From Trissonchulus latispiculum (lineage: Eukaryota; Nematoda; Enoplea; Enoplida; Ironidae), in contig JASAND010026383.1 of assembly GCA_030248195.1 (NCBI GenBank), positions 29,972 to 93,971 of the forward strand: 64,000 nucleotides of DNA. The letters run 5' to 3'. The position numbers and the translations under genes were made by a program. Shown here one piece after another: positions 57,285-64,000 of this stretch. Numbering within the stretch: the first letter of the stretch is position 1; each line of letters starts with the position of its first letter. The notes below the pieces were generated by a model. That model saw nothing but the letters and a program-made list of their open reading frames with translations. It was not told the DNA's origin and made no database searches.

Positions 57285-57420
57285 ATAGCAAAGATTGATA
57301 AGCCTGTAACGGGAGTTCAGCTGATGGCCCTGTGGTGTAGTTGGTTAGCATGTCTGCTCCGGATTGCCAAGTTTTTCAGGTCCTTAGTGGTGTGCATAAC
57401 TTTCCTTCATTCTTTAACTA
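57285..57420 (+). other. tRNA-headed repeat lacking the T arm
   Basis: Leader GATTGATAAGCCTG, then GGCCCTGTGGTGTAGTTGG (tRNA 5' half). It then goes directly to CCAAGTTTTTCAGGTCCTTA and GGTGGTGTGCATAACTTTC-like tail shared with the other copies. The B box is absent. Confidence 0.5.
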
Positions 57421-58095
57421 GTATATATTACGTTGGGTTCAGAAAAGATCAAGTAGCATACACATTACACAGTTTCGAAAGCTTATCACTCTCAATTCTG
57501 GTAAGGTTAACTGAAACGTAGCTCAGCGCCACTTATTTTCGTTGCCTGGCAATTCCAGCTTTCCGCATAATATTACAGTCAAAACAAAACTAACATAAAG
57601 ACCATGCTGGATAAATATAAATACAAAAACATATAAATAAATAAATAGAAAAATATAAAGATAAATACGAAAACTACACTGCTAAGACTTCACACTATGA
57701 ATTAACCTTCATGTCATGGATCTTACACAACCCGTTTCCCCAACGCTAGTTTCATAAAGAAAAACCAAACATCTATGGTTACTTCCTGCTTTAACTGAGT
57801 TTCCTGATTTTATTAAACAGTGCTTGGTCGCGAACGAAATTCAGCACTAGCTAGTCAAATGGGCATAATCCAGTCGTTCTCGAATCATTATACCGGAAGC
57901 TCTTACATGTTTTAGCGATGCCTAGGATTTCTTTGAAAAAATACATATATTACAGCTAACATGTGGCTGGCTACCCTACTTAATTAGGCCTTAAATGATG
58001 AACGACACTAAAAGAGTGGTTTTTGTAGATAAGCCCTGAAAATATAAATCCCATGTTCACTTTCCACCAAATTCCCTATTCAATACTATCCAAGC
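57421..58095. other. Upstream region of the secreted-protein gene
   Basis: AT-rich. A possible promoter element is TATAAAT at about 58040-58046, some 50 bp before the start codon, but it is one of several AT-rich words. Confidence 0.35.
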
Positions 58096-58421
58096 ATGCT
58101 ACGACATTTCGTCGTTATAAACTTAGTAGTGATCGTTTCTGTCTACCTGGCAACGGCAGAGTATGACTGGGAACTGTGTTCCCATCTCAAGCGAGAGGCC
58201 CGAGAACGCTGTCCGGAAACTATTGGGGTTAACTTGGACTTCAAGACAGCAGAGGAGGCAACCCGGGTATGTGAGACGCTGGAGGAACTGAAGACCTGTC
58301 AGCCCGACTTTCTGAACTGCGAACCGTATCCGTTTTTGGCCAAACTGTGCCATGATGAAGTGCTGTTCGGCAAAGTGAAAAGGCAAACTGCGTGCATGGA
58401 TAATGCTGTGGAAGCTCACCG
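58096..58421 (+). CDS. Small secreted Cys-rich protein, exon 1
   Basis: ATG at 58096. MLRHFVVINLVVIVSVYLA is a signal peptide with likely cleavage near ATA-EYDW. The mature part has regularly spaced cysteines: ELCSHLKREARERCPETIG, CETLEELKTCQPDFLNCEPY, KLCHDE and TACMDNAVEAHR. The donor GTTAGT follows at phase 2. With exon 2 the protein is 170 residues. The pattern of helical segments with paired Cys resembles invertebrate secreted DUF19-like (T20D4.11-like) domains, but that is only a resemblance. Function unknown. Confidence 0.75.
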
Positions 58422-59155
58422 GTTAGTTTGGTGCTTTGCGGATTTTGATTTGGGCCAGAAAGATTTCTCAGGTTCTTCGTAAAGTATAACCTTCTTTGTT
58501 TTATAAGTAGGATGCAGGGCATAAGATTGGATTCGTCCTTTGGGGTAGCTGGTTATCAGTGGCTCCTGTAACCTCAAGTTAACACGTTGCGTTTGGGAAA
58601 ACCGAAGCCTCACCCCGAGCTCGAACAATGTAATAGCATTTGGAATCTAAGGTTAAGATAAAGACTAATGAAACTTGGACAAGGGACGAGCAATAACGTA
58701 GTTATAGTAAATTTGAAAACTTTTCGGCGACGCAATTTTCAACTAAACGTCACAATGTTGTACAAAAATAGGCCAAATTTAGAATTTTTAAAACTGTAGG
58801 TTTGACTGCATTTATAAAAAAGCTAATTTTTATCACTGTAAACTTGTGACTTTTCGATGAGCTTATGGCGTATACATCAATTTAGTGCTTGTGGTAATGT
58901 CCTAGAAACTTTCTTCCGGACACGCCCCATCCCAGAATTCGACCCTCTGTTGGTGTATGCTACAACTGTGACTTAGAGTGCAGAACAGGCATGAGGTAAA
59001 ATCTCCCAAGTGAGTTTGTTATCCCGAAGTGCACCTTATTTTATTCTACAGCTTCCTTGTAAACAACTCATTTTAGCAGTTGTAACATAAAGATAGACAG
59101 AATCCGGTTACCCATGGGGAACTATGTATCACGTGATACAAACTAAGTGTTTTAG
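58422..59155 (+). other. Intron of the secreted-protein gene
   Basis: GTTAGT to TGTTTTAG, 734 bp, AT-rich, no internal feature seen. Confidence 0.6.
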
Positions 59156-59342
59156 AGACGATATAAACCGATGCTACAGATCTAACAGAAGTGGTGGCAG
59201 CCAGCGACCCGACTATTGCGATGACAGGACTAAGAAAATAGAAGACTGTCCGATTGAACCAATCCGAACTGAGTGTGGGGCAGAAGCCGCGGAAGTGATG
59301 GAATTCATTTTGCGATACACAAGATGTAATGTTTCGGCTTGA
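59156..59342 (+). CDS. Small secreted Cys-rich protein, exon 2
   Basis: 187 bp after acceptor AAGTGTTTTAG, phase 2, ending at TGA 59340-59342. It encodes DDINRCYRSN, then PDYCDDRTKKIEDCPIEPIR, TECGAEAAEVMEFIL and TRCNVSA, with a sequon NVS at the end. Joined length is 513 bp. AATAAA near 59417-59422 can serve as polyadenylation signal. Confidence 0.75.
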
Positions 59343-59570
59343 TGTGCATTTGAACTGATCATTTGACTGGAAAACGTCACCGGAAAGATAAATGACAAAT
59401 ATTTAAATGTAAAAATCAATAAATTCAGTATTCAGTAGTGCTTACAGCAAAACAGTAAATTATGGTTTTCTTTAGCTCCTTCAGTCCAAGCAAATTCCAT
59501 TATTTGAAAGCATGACCGCAACAAATCCAATCCAATCGAATCCTTTTGCAATATATATAATTTTTAAAAG

Positions 59571-59721
59571 TAACGTGACAGTTTTTATGCAAATTAGCTC
59601 TCTTCGTAATTTGCATATTGTTTTCCGTCCCACAGGTATAAAAGTTTCCCTTTATGCGAGCTTACTCGCACGTTTTGAGTTTTCTCAGATCGATTGTTCC
59701 TGCTTCTCTCACCGGCTATTC
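59571..59721 (+). repeat. Split direct repeat A1
   Basis: 151 bp, matching A2. It begins TAACGTGACAG and contains ATGCAAATTAGC near its start, an octamer-like ATTTGCAT, and the TATA box. Confidence 0.9.
59637..59644 (+). promoter_or_regulatory. TATA box in A1
   Basis: TATAAAAG in a GC-containing context (CCCACAGG before it), 66 bp from the start of A1. It is placed to drive the gag/RT transcript. Confidence 0.6.
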
Positions 59722-59741
59722 ATCATCACTTCTGGCTTCTC

Positions 59742-59973
59742 GTAAGTACGATCTTGCTGTTTGTTGTTTCTTTTCTTGAATTATTCTTGAATTATGAGCG
59801 AATTTCTTCTTGACTTATGAACCAATTTCTTAAAATACTTTCCGGCATTTCTTGCTTTTCTGCTTTTCTATCTCTTCTGTTTCTTCCTGGTGTTAAGTAT
59901 TCTTTTTCTTATGTTTCTGGAAGCCAATTCTTTCCGTGTTGTTTTCCCGGTTTGTTTTCCTTTTTTTTTCTAG
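59742..59973 (+). other. Putative 5' UTR intron of the retrotransposon
   Basis: Donor GTAAGT (59742) and a strong acceptor with a T9 tract ending TCTAG immediately before the gag ATG. Both sites are strong. Spliceosomal introns are known in some DIRS-like elements; use of this one is inferred. Confidence 0.55.
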
Positions 59974-60642
59974 ATGTCTCAATCCCAGGAGGATCATACT
60001 CCCGTGAATCCTTTGCTACTTTCTGAAGAGCGGATCCGTGACCTTATTCGTGAAGAAACCTCTCGATTTGGCGATCATACCGAACCCGTGACTGCTCGTC
60101 TTGATTCCAAGGGGCTCCAACTCCAGGCTGACACGTTGACCCAATTGGATCGTTGCTTTCTTCAAATCCTTGCCGCCATCAATTCCCCCTCCAAGGAAGT
60201 CGACGGCGATCACATCAAATCCATCATCAGCTCAGATCGTCAGGCTATCAAAGATCGGTTTAAGCTGCTACGCATCGCCGACCTTGGTGGCTGGACTGCG
60301 GTTGCTAAATATCAGGGAGCCGCTGATCTTGGAGATGACCCCTCCGACAGCAAACGTATCCAGAAAGCCATCGACCAAGCTAAAGGTGGTCTTCAAAAAT
60401 CCTCCTTTGGCCAGCGTTTCCAACCGTACGGTGCGCGGGCTCCCCATTCATTTTCGGAAACCTTCGCCGGTCCAAAGCCTCTTATCCCCGGCCTCTTTCC
60501 CCCACGCCCGCCCCAGGCTGCTTGGCCCCGTGGGGCAACCCAATGCTATTCCTGTTTTCGAATCGGCCACTGCGCCTCAGAGTGCCCCTTCCGTTTCCAT
60601 CCCGGCTCCGCCTCTTCCAGTAAAACCGTCAAGCCGGAATAA
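59974..60642 (+). CDS. Gag-like protein with CCHC zinc knuckle
   Basis: 222 residues from the ATG right after the putative acceptor. The N-terminal region is charged and helical (SEERIRDLIREETSRFG) and the middle is Pro-rich. A CCHC knuckle CYSCFRIGHCASEC at residues 191-204 matches C-x2-C-x4-H-x4-C. This is the usual structural/nucleic-acid-binding ORF1 of YR retrotransposons. It overlaps the RT frame, which is in the +1 frame relative to it. Confidence 0.85.
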   Translation: MSQSQEDHTPVNPLLLSEERIRDLIREETSRFGDHTEPVTARLDSKGLQLQADTLTQLDRCFLQILAAINSPSKEVDGDHIKSIISSDRQAIKDRFKLLRIADLGGWTAVAKYQGAADLGDDPSDSKRIQKAIDQAKGGLQKSSFGQRFQPYGARAPHSFSETFAGPKPLIPGLFPPRPPQAAWPRGATQCYSCFRIGHCASECPFRFHPGSASSSKTVKPE

Positions 60643-62593
60643 TGATGTTGTCACAGGTAAATCTACTTTTCTTCCTTTATCCCCTCGTATTAAGGGTAGC
60701 CTTGCTCGAAACATTTCCGCCTGGCGTAAAATTACTTCTGATGCGTTCGTTTTGGATATGGTAAAAAATGGGTTTACGATTCCTTTTGTGGCCTGGCCAA
60801 AGCCTCGTGTTATGAAAAATAATAAGTCCGCATTGCGAAATTCAGATTTTGTTTCTCAGACCATTGAAACCTTATTAACTCAAGGTTTTGTAGTTGAAAC
60901 CCTACTTCCCCCTACTGTAGTCAGCCCTCTTTCCGCTCGTTTTTCCAGTACCAAAATGCGTTTTATATTAGATTTGCGCTACGTTAACTCCTTTTTGCAA
61001 ACTCCCAAATTTAAGCTCGATGATCTAAGACTTGCTCTCACATTCTGTCAAAAAGATGGTTATATGTGTTCTTTTGACATTAAATCAGGCTATTATCATT
61101 TAGATGTTAATCCCAATTTCCAAAAATATCTTGGTTTTCGGTGGATTTGGAAGGGCAAACCTACTTTTTTCCAGTTTACCGTTCTTCCTTTCGGCTTAGC
61201 CCTTGGTCCCTTTCTTTTTACCAAACTTCTCAGACCTCTCATAACTCATTGGCGCCGGCAAGGTTTGAAAACTCTAATTTACATTGATGACGGTTTTGTT
61301 ACTTCTTCTGATTATCAGTCTACCTTGCAGGCGGCTCAAATCTGTCGTCGCGATCTACAACTTCTTGGTTTCACGGAAAATGAAAAATGTAACTGGCTCC
61401 CTTCCCAGTGTCTTAAATTTCTTGGGTTTTACATAAATCTTAAAGATTTCATTATTTACCCGCCTGACTCTAAGTTGACCAGGTGCCTTGAGCTGGCACG
61501 CTTGTGCACTGCAAAGACTGATATATCCGCTAGAGAACTTTCCGTTTTTACCGGCAATATTATATCCCTTAGTATATGCTTAGGCCCTATCACTCGACTT
61601 ATGACTCGTAGTATCCAGCTGCAAATTGCCAGGGCTTCTAATTGGGACTCACGTTTTCCCCTCTCTGATTCCGCTCTTGCAGAGTTTTGCTTTTGGACCC
61701 AACATTTACGCACCCTGCCCCCTCAAAAACTTCTCCATACCTTTACTCCCAATCTTGTACTGCACACTGATGCTAGCGCTACAGGCGCCTCTGCCGTTCT
61801 TTATGATCCACTTACTTCGTCTACTCTGGTAGAACTTCACTCTTGGCAACCCGGTGAAATCCAGACTTCGTCTACTTTCCGCGAACTCCGTGCTATAGAA
61901 TTGGGTCTATCTGCTTTTATACCACAGGTTTCCGGCAAACTTCTTAAAGTTTACACTGATAATCATGCTGCTGTCCATATCCTCCGAAATGGTAGCACGA
62001 AACCGCATCTTCAAGTTATTGCGACGCGTCTCTACCACCTCTCTCTTAAATTTTCTGTCCGAATCGAACTTGAATGGCTCCCCCGTACTCTTAACACGCT
62101 AGCTGATTTTTATAGCCGCACACCGGACCCTGATGACTGGTGGGTTGCTCCTTGGGTATTTTCTTTTCTCGACTCTCTCTGGGGCCCTCACACTTTTGAC
62201 CGTTTTGCTTCCCCAGACAATGCGACCGTTTCTCTCTTTAATTCTAAACTTTGGTTTTCCTCTTGTGCAGGAGTTGATGCGTTCTCTCAAAATTGGAAAT
62301 CCCATAATAACTGGCTTTGCCCTCCCCTGCATTCCGTTATTAGAACCCTGAAACATCTTGAGTCTTGCCACGGCAAGGGCACTCTAGTTGTTCCGTTCTG
62401 GCCTTCGGCCCCTTTTTGGCCTTTCATTGTCACTCTCCGTCATCAATCGGTGCCTGTGTTGCTTGATACCATTATATTTAATCCTGTTTTTTCTCCTGTT
62501 GTTCCAGGTACATCGTCTTCCAGAACTTCTCTTGGGAATGTTTTGAAATCACCTCTCATTGCTTTTCGCCTCAATTTCTGCAATTTTACTTGA
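60170..62593 (+). CDS. Reverse transcriptase and RNase H (pol)
   Basis: The frame is open for 807 codons, but its first 150 or so overlap gag and are probably not translated as such. RT blocks start near 60950 (FILDLRYVN), then CSFDIKSGYYHLDV with the first Asp, VLPFGLALGPFLFTKLL, and YIDDGF (residues 371-376 of the frame). RNase H follows: HTDASATGASAVLY, STFRELRAIELGL, VYTDNHAAVHIL and LADFYSR hold the four acidic residues. The C-terminal stretch FDRFASPDNATVSLFNSKLW and NNWLCPPLHSVI resembles the extra domain after RNase H in DIRS-group pol; whether it is a methyltransferase remnant is unclear. How translation passes from gag to pol is not visible. Confidence 0.9.
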   Translation: MPPSIPPPRKSTAITSNPSSAQIVRLSKIGLSCYASPTLVAGLRLLNIREPLILEMTPPTANVSRKPSTKLKVVFKNPPLASVSNRTVRGLPIHFRKPSPVQSLLSPASFPHARPRLLGPVGQPNAIPVFESATAPQSAPSVSIPAPPLPVKPSSRNNDVVTGKSTFLPLSPRIKGSLARNISAWRKITSDAFVLDMVKNGFTIPFVAWPKPRVMKNNKSALRNSDFVSQTIETLLTQGFVVETLLPPTVVSPLSARFSSTKMRFILDLRYVNSFLQTPKFKLDDLRLALTFCQKDGYMCSFDIKSGYYHLDVNPNFQKYLGFRWIWKGKPTFFQFTVLPFGLALGPFLFTKLLRPLITHWRRQGLKTLIYIDDGFVTSSDYQSTLQAAQICRRDLQLLGFTENEKCNWLPSQCLKFLGFYINLKDFIIYPPDSKLTRCLELARLCTAKTDISARELSVFTGNIISLSICLGPITRLMTRSIQLQIARASNWDSRFPLSDSALAEFCFWTQHLRTLPPQKLLHTFTPNLVLHTDASATGASAVLYDPLTSSTLVELHSWQPGEIQTSSTFRELRAIELGLSAFIPQVSGKLLKVYTDNHAAVHILRNGSTKPHLQVIATRLYHLSLKFSVRIELEWLPRTLNTLADFYSRTPDPDDWWVAPWVFSFLDSLWGPHTFDRFASPDNATVSLFNSKLWFSSCAGVDAFSQNWKSHNNWLCPPLHSVIRTLKHLESCHGKGTLVVPFWPSAPFWPFIVTLRHQSVPVLLDTIIFNPVFSPVVPGTSSSRTSLGNVLKSPLIAFRLNFCNFT

Positions 62594-62608
62594 CATGCTC
62601 TTTTATAC

Positions 62609-62680
62609 GCATTGTTATCTGTTACCTGCGTATTTTTGAATAAAAACTAATGTTATTTTGGAAATAAAATGTAAAAATAA
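62609..62680 (+). repeat. Split direct repeat B1
   Basis: 72 bp, identical in register to B2. It starts GCATTGTTATCTG and ends GTAAAAATAA, and contains AATAAA (62639-62644), a polyadenylation signal for the gag/pol unit. Confidence 0.9.
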
Positions 62681-62828
62681 CGTGACAGTTTTTATGCAAA
62701 TTAGCTCTCTTCGTAATTTGCATATTGTTTTCCGTCCCACAGGTATAAAAGTTTCCCTTTATGCGAGCTTACTCGCACGTTTTGAGTTTTCTCAGATCGA
62801 TTGTTCCTGCTTCTCTCACCGGCTATTC
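62678..62828 (+). repeat. Split direct repeat A2
   Basis: 151-bp copy of A1, joined to B1 by a shared TAA. TATAAAAG is at 62744-62751, at the same offset as in A1. Confidence 0.9.
62744..62751 (+). promoter_or_regulatory. TATA box in A2
   Basis: The same TATAAAAG as in A1, placed about 150 bp before the recombinase start codon. Confidence 0.55.
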
Positions 62829-62899
62829 CCCTCCCTCCCTCCCTGCCTTCCTTTCGCTTTCCCCACACACCTCTGGCTACCTTCTAAAGTTAGGTCTTT

Positions 62900-63892
62900 T
62901 TGTGTTTTTCAGAACTCCGTCAGATGATCGAAGCATCACTGCCAATTTCCCCGGACTCTACTTCCCTTACCACTTTTCTACTCAGCTCTCTCGCACCTTC
63001 CTCCTCCTTGTCTTACATTTCCATGCTGCGAAAGTTTTCTCTCTGGGCTGCCAACTTTAACCTGCTTTGGCTGCCTGCCTCTTCCGCTACCCTGATTCGT
63101 TACCTGTACTACCTCTCCCAATTACCTTCTTCTATTTCCGGGCTTAAATCGGTTTGGGCCGCTATATCTTGGGCTCACCGTCTCTGCCACCTTGATTCTC
63201 CCACTGCAGATGGTCAAGCTCGGCTAGCTTATGATGCTGCTGTTAGGGTCTGTGCTCGACCTCCCAAACGCTCTGTCCCTATCCGTAAAACCGAATTGGA
63301 CACTATCTTGCATTATCTTGTTAATCTATCTACACCCACCTCATTTAGACTAGCAACCTTGCTCTCTCTACTATTTTATGGAACTTTGCGTATTTCGGAG
63401 GCACTTTCCCTCTATCCCCCTGATCTCTCTATGTCCGATCGGTCCCTGACCCTTCGTATTTCTAAAAGTAAAACTGATCAGGCTTGTGTCGGTCACTCCG
63501 TTTACATTGCGTTCCCTCCGACGCCCTCACCTATTACTATCAACTCTCTTCTTCAGTCTTATCTCCACCTCCGCAAGCTCGCTGGTGGCTCCGACCTCAT
63601 TCCATTGTTCCCCTCCTTCCGAGGTTCGACCTGTACTTCACGTGCCCTGTCGTATGGCAGAGCTCGCAGTGAACTCAACACAACGCTTCGAGCACTCAGT
63701 CTACCCCACCATATCTCTTTCCATTCATTCAGGTCTGGCGCCGCCACCATCGCCTCTGCATCAGGAATTCCGGAGAATTTGCTACAACAACATGGCCGGT
63801 GGAACTCCTCTTCATCTCTCCGGAAGCACTATGTCTCCTACTCCTCTGATCAGCTACTATCTGTCTCCTCTAGTCTTCATCGTGCGATCTGA
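62900..63892 (+). CDS. Tyrosine recombinase
   Basis: 330 residues. Catalytic residues of the phage-integrase family are in order: Arg164 in FYGTLRISEAL, His275 and Arg278 in FHSFRSGAAT, the G-R-W box, and the nucleophile Tyr311 in RKHYVSY. This is the enzyme that integrates the circular DNA copy of DIRS-group elements. The start ATG overlaps the putative splice acceptor: a spliced product would begin at GAA 62912 fused to pol, an unspliced A2-driven one at 62900. Confidence 0.9.
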   Translation: MCFSELRQMIEASLPISPDSTSLTTFLLSSLAPSSSLSYISMLRKFSLWAANFNLLWLPASSATLIRYLYYLSQLPSSISGLKSVWAAISWAHRLCHLDSPTADGQARLAYDAAVRVCARPPKRSVPIRKTELDTILHYLVNLSTPTSFRLATLLSLLFYGTLRISEALSLYPPDLSMSDRSLTLRISKSKTDQACVGHSVYIAFPPTPSPITINSLLQSYLHLRKLAGGSDLIPLFPSFRGSTCTSRALSYGRARSELNTTLRALSLPHHISFHSFRSGAATIASASGIPENLLQQHGRWNSSSSLRKHYVSYSSDQLLSVSSSLHRAI

Positions 63893-63928
63893 GAAAATCT
63901 CAATTCTTCCCAATCTCAGTTCTTCATT

Positions 63929-64000
63929 GCATTGTTATCTGTTACCTGCGTATTTTTGAATAAAAACTAATGTTATTTTGGAAATAAAATGTAAAAATAA
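63929..64000 (+). repeat. Split direct repeat B2
   Basis: 72-bp copy of B1 with AATAAA at 63959-63964. It ends the element at the window edge. Confidence 0.88.

Larger units (their letters stand above)
62508..62912 (+). other. Putative intron spanning B1-A2 that joins pol to the recombinase
   Basis: Donor CCAG then GTACAT near the end of pol (exit phase 1) and acceptor TTTTTGTGTTTTTCAG (needs incoming phase 1). Removing these 405 bp fuses pol in frame to the recombinase. Sites and phases are seen; splicing is inferred. Confidence 0.5.
59571..64000 (+). mobile_element. Tyrosine-recombinase retrotransposon (DIRS order, PAT/Ngaro-like)
   Basis: It has split direct repeats A1 (59571-59721), B1 (62609-62680), A2 (62678-62828) and B2 (63929-64000). 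The A copies are 151 bp and the B copies 72 bp, nearly identical within each pair. Between A1 and B1 are gag and RT-RNase H; between A2 and B2 is the tyrosine recombinase. All long frames are open, so this copy looks young and potentially complete. B2 ends exactly at the window edge. Split direct repeats are the mark of PAT/Ngaro/TOC-type members, as opposed to DIRS1 with inverted ends. Confidence 0.9.

Noticed and set aside
56506..57298. Pro/Gly-rich proteins on both strands
   Set aside because: They read through the C/G-run foldback element; no codon or motif support.

Overview
The window is nuclear DNA of an invertebrate animal, probably a bilaterian. The evidence is spliceosomal introns with standard GT-AG ends, the standard genetic code, a leucine-rich-repeat G-protein-coupled receptor of the glycoprotein-hormone type, a C-type-lectin-like gene, and animal transposons (BEL/Pao, hAT-like, tyrosine-recombinase retrotransposon). 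I cannot name the phylum. Most of the sequence is intron, intergenic DNA and mobile elements of many ages.

Layout. 1-3.7 kb: a decayed BEL/Pao integrase, a decayed SGNH-hydrolase-like frame and the last exon of a RING-finger gene. 3.9-11.6 kb: TIR and foldback elements, hAT-like non-autonomous elements with TA tracts, and a 28-bp minisatellite. 12.2-13.7 kb: a broken copy of three exons of the receptor gene found further right. 14.8-27.5 kb (+): scattered exons of secreted-protein genes, among them a lectin gene with a cysteine-rich domain, a threonine stalk and a C-type lectin domain; a broken ISXO2/Merlin-like transposase lies on the minus strand. 29.65-51.67 kb (-): one receptor gene rebuilt here exon by exon. 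It has 20 exons plus an alternative last exon; all phases agree and give 928 or 792 residues, differing only in the cytoplasmic tail.

Inside the receptor intron that separates the two tails (31.79-41.91 kb) lies the most striking structure: nine related elements inserted into one another. Each begins with a short family-specific sequence and ends in a hairpin whose 3' arm is the reverse complement of that beginning. Reading these ends as brackets of four types gives a perfectly balanced, type-matched nested string four levels deep. The architecture (end motif, 160-bp or 296-bp core repeats, AAT microsatellite, 3' hairpin) resembles non-autonomous Helentron/HINE or pearl-type elements. The duplicated exon segment at 12.2-13.7 kb supplies the matching empty site.

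45-59 kb: a hAT MITE with an 8-bp target duplication, tRNA-derived short repeats, foldback elements, and a two-exon gene for a small secreted cysteine-rich protein. 59.57-64.0 kb: an apparently full-length DIRS/PAT/Ngaro-type retrotransposon (gag, RT-RNase H, tyrosine recombinase) with split direct repeats A1...B1-A2...B2. A carries a TATA box, B a polyadenylation signal, and the internal B1-A2 junction sits in a phase-compatible putative intron.
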